NCBI GenBank assembly: GCA_047495785.1
Contig: JBLDXI010000028.1
Location: 744,001-808,000, forward strand
Direction: 5' to 3'
DNA: 64,000 nucleotides
Origin: Lepidodermella squamata
Taxonomy: Eukaryota; Gastrotricha
The notes beneath the pieces were generated by a model. That model saw nothing but the letters and a program-made list of their open reading frames with translations, did no database searches and was not told the origin of the DNA. Within the stretch, counting starts at the first letter, position 1; each line of letters begins with the position of its first letter. Of this stretch, positions 46,371-58,588 are shown piece by piece. Made by a program: the position numbers and the translations under genes.

Positions 46371-49300
46371 GTAAACTTGGTCATGTAAAATTTTCTAGAC
46401 ACAAAAATGAAGGAAAAATGAAATAAAATTCAAAGCGAATTTCACGATTAGAGAATACAGAAAATTCAAATTTAAACTGAAAATGAAAGATCTAAATTAA
46501 ATAAATTAGTTTTTTAAAAGGACCTAAAATAATCGAAAATTAAACTAAAATCCAGAGTTAATCCTGAAATGAATTTCAAGCAAAAGAAATAATAAGGCTT
46601 CGGAAAATATATAATAAAAATTTGTGGAAAATCTAGTAAAATGTCTCAGAAAATATGCTTGATCGAAACCATTCAAACATTTGATAATAAACCCTAGTAA
46701 ATATTTTTGAAAAACCTCGTTAAAATAGGAAAGAATAATAAATAATCTCTTCTGTTCAGTCGAGTGTTATTTGCGAAAAACTAGAAAAAGAAGAAAATTC
46801 CTGATAAAAACAGAATTTTCAAATATTAGTATTCAACTGGGTAATTTTAACAACTGTATTAACGGTGTTTTGGCACGTGGAGAGCATAATATTTTACCTA
46901 GAAACCGCGCGCGCGCGGCCGCAACAACGCGAAAAAAAAACAGCCGTTGAAAAAACGTGATAGCGCAAAAAGCGGGGAAAAAGTAGGCAACAAAAATGTC
47001 GCGTGATCTTTTTATAAAACCCGCAGTTATTTGTTTATTTATACATATTATACATATCATCAGCTCGATTTCATCAGCAACAGCTATAAAATTGTACTAT
47101 ACTTGGGGGCAATAATAGCCGTAATATTATTATTATTGTTCTGTATATATAGGATGGCGGGTAAAAATTTATGCATCACGCAAAGTCGTGGCTGTAAAAT
47201 TTTTATGAAACCCCAACAATGCACTATAAATAGGTGGAGAATTTGCTGCTAATAATAATAATAGCCAATAGGGCATATGTACCTATATGAGGTTATACTA
47301 GGACGCCATATTACGCGCTTCATTGCCGTACGTTTCTAAAACTAAAGGCGTGCGGGTTAAAAGACTGTGCCTAACACATATGTCGCTATTAAAACGCGCC
47401 AGCCAGCCAGTCACAAGAGTGCGTGAGGCACAGGTAAGGTACGCGTTGCATTAGGGCGCGGGGTGTGAGCGCGTCGAAAAGATCGCACTGCTAACAACAA
47501 ACTAGGCAGTAATAATCACAACAAACACACCCGTGAAAATGATGATTTTCAGGCAGCAGCAGCCGCCTTTAGGCTATAAAACCACAAACCACACGCCACA
47601 AGAGCGTAAACACCGTTTTCGTATATGCAGGTACACAGGCCCGAGTCGAGTGGGTGTCTCGGGTCTTCGCGAACAATAGCAGTGTAAAACGCGCCCTCTG
47701 CCTGTCTCCTCCATCGTCCTCCTCGTCGTCGATAAGACACGCAAATAAAGTGCGCGAATGAATGGAACGACGTCTCAAGTGTTACTTCCGACAAAAATAG
47801 GCGGCTATCCGTATCGTATAAGAATTAGCCAAACAATTAAGGCCTACTATATCATTTTCGCGGCGTAAATAGCTCGACTTTTGCAGCTATCGATGGATAA
47901 ATATTTACGATGGGCCGACACTTCAAGTTGCAGAAATCAACATTTTTCCCATGGTATCCGTTCATCTTGAAAAATACTTGAATCAAGGTCAGATAGATAT
48001 AATCAATTCAGAGCGTTCAATGTAGCAACATGTTCTGCATTTGTAAGCAATCAACAACAACAGTGCGTGTTGCTTCCTATGTGAAAATGCACCCAAGACA
48101 AGCAACGAGTCTGTAACTTGATTTTCCATCTGAAAAGCGAGTGCAATATTCCGAGGCGCGAAAATCGCAAAATTTGACGAAAATTGATTCGAACATGGTT
48201 AGCTATCACAGGAAAAGCAAGAAGACGAAGATATTTGTTTGATAGTTTCATTACGAATATTCAAAAATTCAGAGATCAAAGATTGACTAACCCTGTCAAA
48301 ATTTCCCAAAAAATGGGCGAATTCGTCTAAGAGATGAGAATTTTTGTTTGAGGAAACAAAATCTAAAATTTGATCCTCAGTTAAAAATGTTCAAAATAAT
48401 TTCTCTTTTTGGAATATTTTTCAATAATATACGAAAGCAATAAAAAGGTTAATTAGGAAATTATCGATAATATCGAACTATTAGGATTTTTAACTCAGAA
48501 TCAACTCCCAATAATTCCGATATTTTCGAAGTTCTAAAAATGTGAGACATTTTACTAGAAAAAGTAGATATTGGGTTGTTATGTTTTCGCGTGAATTCTG
48601 GTAAAATCCAACCCCTCAAAAAACGAAAATTTATTCATTTTCTGCAGCATTTTTTATATTAAAAGCTTATAATATGAGGGGGGAATTATTGAATCGGTCG
48701 AATGCGATTCAAGTAAAAAATTGAAAAATACCTCAGCTTATTGGTATCGTTTCAATTAAAACTCTAAAAACTCCTATCAAGAAATAAATTGGCAATAAAT
48801 ACCTAAAAACTTGCATAATTGCGTATGGTGTACAAACTTTAAAATTCAGTATTTTTAAGAATAAACGAAGCGTAAAATGTGCCGGCAAAATAAATTCAGT
48901 CAACAATGGCGACATTACATTTCTAGCACACACCATTTAAAAGTGTCGCGTTAAAATTTGACACATTACACTATAGGTATTGATTGTGATGATTGAAGCG
49001 AAAGAGACGCCTATCATTTACATGACAAATGGCTGTATGAGCATCGCGCTATCATATCGCTATAATCGCCGCCTCTTAGCGATTCGTCGCAGCGATAAAT
49101 CAACAAGCGCAGTTGGTTAAAACTTTGTTGGTAATAAAGCGATGCGTGTTTGGGTCGAAAAATAGTAGCCACTACGACGATGATGATTATGATGATAATA
49201 ATATCTATCGTCGCCGTCGACATCTAATCTAGCGACAGACACAATTTTGCTAGGCCGCAATTGTTTCATTGTTGCATTGTAACAGCGGCGAGCGACGTCT

Positions 49301-49741
49301 TGTCCAGTGTCAGCTGCTACTGCTGCATACCTTAGGCCGAAACGAGACGTTAAAAATAACAGTATACCTTGGCGTAGTACAAACACTGCGAAAACCGCCT
49401 TTGCCGAAGTGCGAGACAAGGGGAGCCGAATGAAACGCGTTATTATTATTGTTGTTACGGCTGCTATTATTGCTGTACCTGTATTATTGCGTGTAACGCC
49501 TGTGTACTTAACAATCTAATAGCCGATGCGCTCTGAGCGCGGTGTAAAATTTCGACGACGCTGTTGACACGGGGACTGGTCGTCAAATTTGCTTGCTTGC
49601 TTGCTTTTCGTTGACAATTCAAGCGGCCGCCTTTGTTCGCTGTCAAGTCACTTTCGTGTTCTTCCTATTTCGTTATCCTCATCATCCTCTCGCAGCTAAT
49701 AGGGTTAAATGATGTGTATGGCTTAAGCTGACAAGATGTGC

Positions 49742-49771
49742 AAATTTGCATTTTGAAACGCATGCAAATTT
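49742..49771. promoter_or_regulatory. Inverted pair of octamer (POU-type) motifs
   Basis: AAATTTGCAT at 49742-49751 and its exact inverted copy ATGCAAATTT at 49762-49771 are separated by 10 bases. Each arm contains ATTTGCAT/ATGCAAAT, the POU octamer. It lies 3.4 kb upstream of the Sidekick ATG. Binding is inferred from the motif only. Confidence 0.4.
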
Positions 49772-52700
49772 CGACTCAATGAGAGAGATAATAAACTAAC
49801 AAATCCTACTTTTTCAAGCCACACAGAATAAAAATTGGGCCAATTTACCTTGGAAATTCCAATTTATATTTTGAGAAGTAGAAAGAAACCGTTGTGAAAA
49901 GAAAATTGGGTTGGGCAAAATTTTGTCGAAAACTATAAGATTTCCGATTTACTAACAAGATGGAAAATTATGTCAATTGACTTTTCATGAATTTTGATGT
50001 TCGAATTTCAGATTTCTTTTGAGCGATTCTTCCCATCTATCTCATTTTGCGAATTCCGTCGGTTAGTGCAATGCTGATGTTAAAATGTGGAACATTGAGC
50101 CTAACCTATGCAAATCAAACCAAAGTGACTAGTCCGATAAATCACAGATTTCCAAGTTAGAATTATTCTACAATAAGAAATCATTAGAAAATTGAATCTC
50201 ATAAGAAATCATGAATTTAAAATGGGACATCTTATATGTGCGAAATATTGAAAAATTGACATGGCCATGCATGATGAAAATTAGTGAATCAATGAGTTGA
50301 AAAATGTTATGGCAGATATTATTTAAAAAGCAAATATCCATAAAACTGTGTGTTTTTCCAGTCTTCTTGCCTGCGTTATCTGGTCTACTCCATCGTTTAT
50401 TCGGCTAACTTTCGAGAGCGACATGCCCATAAGTTGCATCGAAGCCGCTTCGCGATTCGGTTTCGCTCCGATTAATACAAAAATCGAAAAAAAACTATTG
50501 AGAAAAATTCGAAAATATTTAATCTAAATTAAGAATTAAATTTCTCAAAAGACAAGAAATACAGAAAATGCCAAAAATGTATCCCAATGATGAAATAAAA
50601 GATTAATGTATCACCAATTTTTCGATATTGATAACTGCATTAAATTTTGAACTTTGGTTAGGTGCGTCTCTAAAACGAAAATCAAGCTAATAGAAGGCAT
50701 GGTTATAAAGTTTCCCAGGTGGTTTTTATATTGCAATGCAATTTTATTTGGGCACAATGTCCTCGTCATGGTCTATGTAAGCAGTAATCAAGTCCACTCG
50801 CCCGCATCGCGGCAAAGTAGAAAAATTATTTTTTGATTGCGTAAAGGGCCTATTAAAACAACAACACGTACCGGCGGCGATTTATAGCTGTACTTTCACC
50901 TAAAAGCCGGCAATGGACCGGTGATGCGACTAATAAAAAAATCGATCAAAAAATAATAATATTAAATAATAATATGATTAGCCACACGTGTTTAGAGCCG
51001 GCGGAAACGCCGGACGGAAAATTCACTGGACCGTGAACGAATAAGTGGAGTTCGAGTCGAGGAAAAAACGTGAAACAGCCATGTAGCACTCGGGCGGCCT
51101 AAATCAACAAGATGCTTATTTTTATTTATTATTAGTATTATTTGTTGTTGTTTCGCAAAATAATAACAAGATTCAGTTGTAGTAGTAGTAGTTGTGGTGG
51201 CGCCGGGCACAACACAAGCCGCGCAAAAATACTACTGCACGTTGCGAAATTGCCCGCCAGCGAAATTGCCGAATTATTGCTTTTTTCCGCACACCCATCA
51301 TTCGTTCGAACAAATAATAATAATAATATTATGGTAATAAATTGTAATTCCTGGATTATGATTGTGATGATGATGATGATGATGGTGGTGAAAAAACCCA
51401 AGTATTCGAATAAATAAGTAATAACAATAAACAATCCATGAGTACGAACGCAATATCAATGTCCCCGGAACAGGTGCTTCTCTGAATTAGAATAAACAAG
51501 CTCGAATGAAAAATTCGAAAATGTCGAAAAATTTGCTTTGGGTCCGCTCGCAATTACTAAAAAATTTGGAAAATGTAAAGGCCACGAGAAATCTGATTTG
51601 GATATTTTGAACCAAATTCTCAAAGCTGATGTAAAAATACGTTCAACTTTCCGCTTAAAAATGCAGCAAATTGAAATGGCCAGGGTTGAAATTTCAATTT
51701 CAAATTGGTAGGTACATCGATAGGGAAAATAATATGAAGAAAGGTATCGATTCAAATTGACCTTGAAAATTTAATTAACCCAAAATTCGTCTTTCGCCAG
51801 ATAAACAATAGGCATTTTGCGTCTACACGCAATTTGTGAGTGATACTAGAAACTGAAACGAAGACGCGGGATGACAGACATGTGAAAAAATATTATTTCA
51901 AGTGAAAAAAATCTTATTGACCCAAAATAATAAAAATCGAAAAACGGCGCATTACTTTGTCACATGTCGCGTGTCACAGTGCGGCTATTCCGTATATAAA
52001 TATAAATATATACACATACAAAAGGCGAAAAATTGGCCGGGAAATCGAGCATTAAAATATGCGAAAACGAAACGCCTATAAAATACGCAGTAGTAGCCCA
52101 GAGACAAACAAACAAACAAACAAAAACATAGTATATATGTGAGTGAAATAGAAACAGCAGGCATTTTTAGCCTCATTGACTGGGCGCGAGAATTTGTTAC
52201 AATAATATTGTAATGATGCTGTAATGTTATTTGTGCACTAAATAATTGAAAAAGCGAATATCAATGAACATCGCTGAAGTCCATATAGGACAGGACAACA
52301 CTTATACACTTCAGCTGATTATTGTAAAAATGGCAATATATCATATTTTCAAGTAGTAAAAATAGCATGCATCCTACTTAGGGTATAAATAAATCTAAAA
52401 TCAATCGGTCATTCTTAGAGAGAGAGAGCGAGCGAGACAAGCGATGTATAAAATAATTGTTTCGAACGAGCCGCGTGATTTTTTGATTGAAATGTCACGC
52501 GCTTATCCGGACGCAGGGCGAAAATGATAAACAATGCAAAAACAAAATAAAAATCACTCGAAAAATCGCTGATCAATACGAAAATCGAAAATTATCAAAG
52601 CATATTTGAACGCTTCTCTCGAAAAATGGGGAAAATATGAACAGAAACCAAAAATTTTCTGAATATTATTAAAAATTTTGTTTTCATCAAAAATTCCGGG

Positions 52701-55700
52701 AAAACGTCGTTCCGGCGAATTAAAAGCCAACTTGGTACCAGCTCTGTATCAAATATCTTTAGGTAGCTATTTTTCAAGAATCTCAAGTAGAACATTTCAC
52801 CGGTTGTGAAACCAAATTCATTTTTCGGGGGGATTTTATGATTTAAGCACAAATCCGTGCATGCGGCGATAAAATTATGCAAAAACAAAATATTTGAAAA
52901 ATGAAAGTAGGATAGAGTATGGGCCTAGAAATGTTTCGCAAATGGCAATTCTAGCGAAATGATGGGCCAAGAAAAAGTGAAAAATCTGGACAAACTCGGG
53001 AACAGCAAGCTGTAATATCATTTTAAATTTTCGTAAATTCAAGATGAAGTTAAAGGATAAATCTAGGTTACTAGTCCCTTGTAATCAAATTGATTTTTTG
53101 GGACATTTGATTGAAGAGCATGTTAGAACGGCTCTCAGGAAAAGTGTCAGCGCGATTATTGGGACAACATCGCCGAGCAAAACGATGGCATATAGTAGAG
53201 CAGGGCAAACAGTAATAAAACGGCCTAAAAGGGGCGCACTTGTGGCGCCGAAAATGGGCGCCGCAGTGTAATGGCCCTTGTTCCGAGTATTCTCGGCAGG
53301 CGGTTTACTTATTGTTGTACTATGTGTAGCATCAGCGGCAACAAGGGCCAGGCGAGTGCAATTAAACTAACTAAACTGACTAAAAAGCAATCTCAATTAA
53401 GCGTGTGCGCGCTCGTGCTGCATAGATGGGCAGGCTCGCAGGCCGCAAGTAGGTAGTAGAAAGACGGCCGGCCGTAGGTCCATCCGACCGGCTGACCGGT
53501 CAGGTACACGCAATAAAGGAGCCGAGTTTGCGCTGCTGGCTCGTGTGTACACGGCGCGTGCCTGTCTGTGTCAGAGCGCTGTTTCCGGCGCCATTGAATA
53601 AACACGTACACAAGAATCCTAGATGTTAGTCTAGATTCTAGTTGTAATTCGCTCACTTATCGCCCTTGTATATTGCACTTCGCTCACACGTGTTTTGCTA
53701 TTATATTAACACCACTACAACCACCACAACCACCTTGCCTACGAGCGTTTATAGGTATAACCAATCGACTCCGCGAGGGGCGTCAATAGCCTATTAAGGA
53801 ATTTCTGGCCAATAGGTTTAGGAAAACATTCTATCTCATGCCGAGTACGAGCCAATTCCACACATTAGTGATTGTTTTTCGTCTTTTCTTGCGATTTCGA
53901 GATCCAATTAATAACCGAATTCGACTCCTAAATATGCGAGATCTCACTTTCAAATCAAGCTGTTTAGGAGAAAATGACCCAAAATATATACGAAAGGTTT
54001 ATTTTTTCCCCGTGATAGAAATTATTATACGATTTCCGGTTGTGAGGAAGACGAAGGCAAGTAAAGTAGAATTGGTCACCCAGCTCTGATGTGCCCAAAA
54101 TTGCAAAGAAAATATTGGCATTTTCAGCAAAATAAAGGAATCGGTTAAACGTTGACACGGCTTGAGGCCTCCGATTTCATACGCCAATTATATGCCGAAA
54201 ATCGAATCTAAACAATTTTGGTGAGTGTGATTTTCGAACTTGAAAAAATTGAAAAAGATCGAAAAAAAAGAAAGTCTTAGAAATGAACGACGAATGAAAT
54301 AAAACTTGCAAAAGTCGCATGGTAAAATTGTATGAAATGCAAGATTTTACGATTTCTATACGAAGAAATTTTGGTAAAATATTATGTCTCCGAAAAAAAA
54401 TTAACATAATTGAAACACGAGAAAATGATATCAACTTCCTGCCGAATTCCTGAAGTAAACTAGCAGCAAAAACAACAAAATTCAAAATTTAGCACGTTTC
54501 TTCAAACACAAATGCACAAAGTACAAAAAATATGTAGGTATTTTGGCCAGAATTTGTATGGAAACCTCAAAGATGAAATTGAGTGAAGTCAAGCTGGACA
54601 AAATGGCACAACAAAATAAAAAAATAATAATCAGCTTATTTGGCCTCAATGTTATGGGTTGCGTTTAATCTCGAGATAACATGCAAAAAAATAATAAAAA
54701 AATTTAACAAAAAATAATAGACTCCGGTCACAACAATTCGAGCGCACTTGAGTGTTACAATTACAAGAAAAATTTAACCGACCGGAAAATTGAGACCTCA
54801 CATGCCGCTGTTGATTCATTCACAAATAATCAAGAACCGGCCGAACAACCAACACCTGCGTAGTTTATTGCAAGGCGGCAAAATCGTCGACAGCCGGCAG
54901 CCGCAACGGCGTCGATCCGATCGTCGAAATATACAAACATAACGAGTGCTAATCGCCGCGGATTTGATAAACTGTTATCTCTTTTTATCCGCAAACGCGT
55001 GTGAGCGCGCGTGTGTTGTGGAAAAAACAACAACAACATCATAAAAGTCTCATCTTCTCTTAGCGAAAAATTTGTAGCTGCCCGCCCGCTGCTGACCTGA
55101 GAGCTAACAGCGTCATAACAAGCTTAAGAAGCTTACACATGGAAAACAAAAGCAAACACCGCATTTCACCTATTAGACCACGCTCGCGCGCTCGTTCTCG
55201 TTCTCGCTCGAGCCTGTCATTGAAAAATTATATTGTGATGATTAGTTTTATTGTTGTTAATGTGTATTTATGCAGATGATGAAGCAAGTAGATAGAACGG
55301 ACCAACGCCAAGATGAAGAAGCTGCGGCTCAGGAAAAATTATAATTATTTACGTTATGCAAGCGCGAGTTACTTGGTGTGTTTGCTCTGGCAGCGAAAAG
55401 CCGTATTGACCGCGTTCGCGAGTATCATGCCACACTTCTCTGCGCAAAACTGTGCAGCGGAGATATCTCAACAATTAATCTCACAAGCCAGCCATTTTCA
55501 GCGGATTACAACGAGTGTTTTCGCAAAAAAGAGACACGCATTACACGCGAACCGAGTTAATTTTTCGCAAATATTCGTGAAAAGAAGCGATTTGCTTGAG
55601 CTGGACAACAAATTACCTAGTCAAGTGCTGTTTTGACGTGAGGAAAACGGCTTCTTAACCGCCATAGCTAACAAACAAGGCAGGTATAACCCAGTGCTCG

Positions 55701-55840
55701 CACCGAAAAAATTAAAGAGAGACGGGGAACGTGCCATCATAAAACACAAGATGCGCCGAGGCAGCTCATCAGGAGAAGCCACGTGTGAGGACCGACACGG
55801 GTGATTAACGCGATGCCAGCCAGTGATAAACACACAGGCT

Positions 55841-55859
55841 AATGCAAATAATTAGCATT
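55841..55859. promoter_or_regulatory. Near-palindromic octamer/homeodomain-type site
   Basis: AATGCAAATAATTAGCATT has matching ends (AATGC/GCATT), overlaps an ATGCAAAT octamer and contains a TAATTAG homeodomain core on one side. It lies 1.95 kb upstream of the CREBL2 ATG in otherwise featureless DNA. Regulatory role not demonstrated. Confidence 0.3.
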
Positions 55860-57811
55860 TACGCGCACATGTTCGGTACCTCATTTTTGGTAGCGTGAAG
55901 CAGCAAATGTGTCAGCAATAATTTTGCACATTATTTGCAAAATCTTGGCCATGAACACAGATGTACAAAATTGGGAAATACAATTTCAGAAGTTATCATG
56001 CATTAGGCTGATATTAGTGAAATCCGGCTGCTTGCAGCAGGAAACCAATTTCTAGAACCACCATGCAGAAGCATGCGGCAGTACTAGTATGGCCATGCCT
56101 CGTGACAATACGGGCTAGCACACCTTACTTGAAAATATTTTTTACTTAAAATCCGACGTCCAAAGGTTGATACGATTATTATCAAGTATGATCGTTCATG
56201 TCTCCGCTCCGTGTCAGAAACTCGAAATCGAAGTCGTATTGGTTCCGCCAAGAAGGCATAAAGCTAAAACGCTTGAAGTAACACCAGTCAGTATTAGACA
56301 TTAGATTGCTCTTTCCAATCAAAAGGTAACACATGGCCAAAGCTAAATTACTGCATTAAAATGACAAGAGCTAATAAACAGCTTCCTATATGCCCTGTCC
56401 TTTGTCCCGCCACCAACTTCATGAGTGAAATTGAAGGTAATAAGTAAGAAGGTTCAAAAGAGGTTGAATGCGAAATGAGGGATGATATCTGCCGAGTATC
56501 TTCATTGCATCACTTTATTTACGCGTTGAATGTTGAATCCCCACTTGGGCAGTCAGCGGTCTTCCATCCGCCTCATGGTTACGCCGAGGTGAATTCGCTT
56601 TTCCAATTATTGTTTATTTTGGACAATCAAGAGAAAGAATTAGTGTTGTTAGCCTGATGTGCAAAGTGTACAGTAAAAAAATAAAAGATTCAGTATTCTG
56701 TTATAACAAAAATTGCAGTGGGTTGTCTCTAGGGATCTTCGGCATTTCGGGAGACCTGATCAATGGGTATATGGCAAATGGCGAAAGGCCGCCTTTCAGT
56801 TGTTGGCAGTTAGCAGCGCGAAATCGGAATTGAGGTGAGGTGACTTCGTCGAAGTGCATTGATCGCTTTTCAAATTTCCCGCAAAATCATCAAAATAAAA
56901 ATTTAAAGCTTCCTAATGATAGCTATCTTTTTCATTAAGCACCAATACCAATTAATAATGCACGTCAAGACCACACAATAAATTGTTTTGGCGCGCTCTG
57001 CACGCGCGCTGTTTCTTCTCTTTTCCCTGTTGCTGGTTCTTTTTTTCTGCTGCTTCCTTTTTCTCGTGCCGTGTCTTGGGTCTTGGGCTCTTCAATTTTG
57101 TGTTTTGGGCTTTGGTGGCGAAAGATAACTGCCAGTTAATCTCTATTTAGCAGCCGGTTAACGGTTAAGCAGTCTCTCGCATACAATAGTTCACACTCGT
57201 TCTTAGGTTTCGAGCAGAGTCACATCTCGTTTTAGAGTATTTTCAGACGTTTTAGGGCCCATACCTGGTTGAACATCCAAAAAATATCGACGTTGACATC
57301 TAAAATCTAAAGCTCGCATCGCTTGTGTAGATGCATTTAATTGGGTCTTCTCCGTTCAGGGGAAATCTTTGCCGCCCCTGCGTTTTATTGTTTAGCTCCC
57401 CATCCACCATCTAACTCTCGGATTCCAAGCCTTTTTTCATGTCAAGCCTGTGATACGAAAATATGGCCTAATGCGTCGTTGGATATGCTATATGGTTACA
57501 TTCAAGATCTTGTAGTTGGTTGCATTGCTTTTTGCAAAGTGAATGTACTAAAAGTTAATGTACTATTCAATTTTCTTGCAATGTGGCAGCTTTTTTGGGC
57601 TTTTTATTTTTCCCATGAATAAATGCTTTATTTAAATTTCTTGATGGACGTCTTTAAGTCCACAATGAAGAACCTGCCATTTTTAATCACTGACTGCTCT
57701 AGTCAGACAAAATTATTTCCCTTCCTCCTAAAAGCCATTTTTCGTATGCCATCTCGCTTCAATACTTACCGATATTCTTTGTTCTTTGTCTAGTTGGTTG
57801 TTAGACTATGG

Positions 57812-58348
57812 ATGGCTGACGTTAAATCTGGCGTATCTTCGCTGTCGTCATCGTCCTCCGGCCCTCCAGCAGCTCCACCCCCTGTAGGTCCACCTCGTCG
57901 CGGCCGCAGGCCAAGTGGTCTTGACGAGAAATCTCGGCTCGAGAGAAGTCGCAAGAGCGCTCGAGAATGTCGTGCTAGGAAAAAACTTCGGTACCAACAT
58001 CTCGAAGAGCTTATTGAAGCAAAGGAGCAAGCCGTTGTGATGCTTTACAATGAGCTGCGCCAGTACGAGCAGTTTTGCATGCACCTTGATCAAGGAGGCG
58101 CGCCACCACTGGCCTTACTCGAAAAGCTACATGCACAACGCGGCACGCTGGCCGTGCAGCGGATTGACCAGGCTCAATCGCAGCCAGGTTCTTCGGCTTC
58201 ATCCAGCTCAAATTCAAGCATGCAGCAGTCACAGCAACAGCCTACTCAGGTGGAAAAAATGACTTCGTCTTATCAAGAGATCAAACTCGAACCTATCAGA
58301 CCCGACGGGCTTTACGGTGTCGATTCATACCATAACAACGATATGTGA
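57812..58348 (+). CDS. CREBL2: CREBL2 / REPTOR-BP-like bZIP protein
   Basis: bZIP transcription factor; the Drosophila orthologue REPTOR-BP partners REPTOR in the TORC1 starvation response. Single exon of 178 codons. Residues about 28-36 are GPPRRGRRP, followed by the basic region LERSRKSARECRARKKLRYQ (about 48-67), almost identical to human CREBL2 LERSRQSARECRARKKLRYQ, and a short zipper (HLEELIEAKEQAVVMLYNEL, then YEQFCMHLDQG, matching YKQWCMAMDQG). The C-terminal third is Ser/Gln-rich and longer than in vertebrates. An overlapping out-of-frame ATG at 57808 opens a 3-codon uORF ending at 57819. AATAAA follows at 58545-58550, only 39 bases before the E(z) ATG. Confidence 0.93.
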   Translation: MADVKSGVSSLSSSSSGPPAAPPPVGPPRRGRRPSGLDEKSRLERSRKSARECRARKKLRYQHLEELIEAKEQAVVMLYNELRQYEQFCMHLDQGGAPPLALLEKLHAQRGTLAVQRIDQAQSQPGSSASSSSNSSMQQSQQQPTQVEKMTSSYQEIKLEPIRPDGLYGVDSYHNNDM

Positions 58349-58588
58349 ACTATACATTGATAACTTTTTTTCAACAAATTCCCTTTGTTTTGACTAGTCT
58401 TAAGGATGCTTATGTAAGAAATCAATTTTCATATTTTTCTCATGATGTTTCATGGATTGCCTCAATTTTCAGAAATAATATTGTTACGTGTATTCACCTT
58501 GGTAGAAAGAAAGTGCATTTTTATATTTTGCGAACATGACGGAAAATAAAGATTGCTTGATGCAATTAGGTTATTTTTTTTTGGTTTG
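58349..58588 (+). promoter_or_regulatory. 240-base spacer with AATAAA then acceptor-like T-tract before E(z)
   Basis: AATAAA at 58545-58550 should end the CREBL2 mRNA near 58565-58570, leaving about 20 bases before the E(z) start codon. An ATTAG precedes a run of T. That leaves no room for a conventional promoter between the two, so E(z) may be expressed from a shared precursor or from a promoter within the CREBL2 gene. Confidence 0.5.

Larger units (their letters stand above)
46371..57811. other. 11.4-kb gene-free region between Sidekick and CREBL2
   Basis: Divergent upstream region with no supportable gene on either strand; open stretches up to about 100 codons (for example 55313-55636) are AT-biased and unlike proteins. 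It contains many short tandem repeats: (GCTT)4 at 49591-49606, (AAT)n near 51309-51330, (GAT)n near 51365-51385, (CAAA)n at 52105-52125, GA/GC-GA runs at 52417-52438, CG alternation at 46907-46917. By position it should hold the Sidekick promoter, probably untranslated 5' exons, and enhancers. Two symmetric AT-rich sites are listed separately. Confidence 0.55.

Noticed and set aside
53044-55636. Several 60-107 codon ORFs in the Sidekick-CREBL2 interval
   Set aside because: No domain, no conserved-looking patches, lengths expected by chance over 11 kb.
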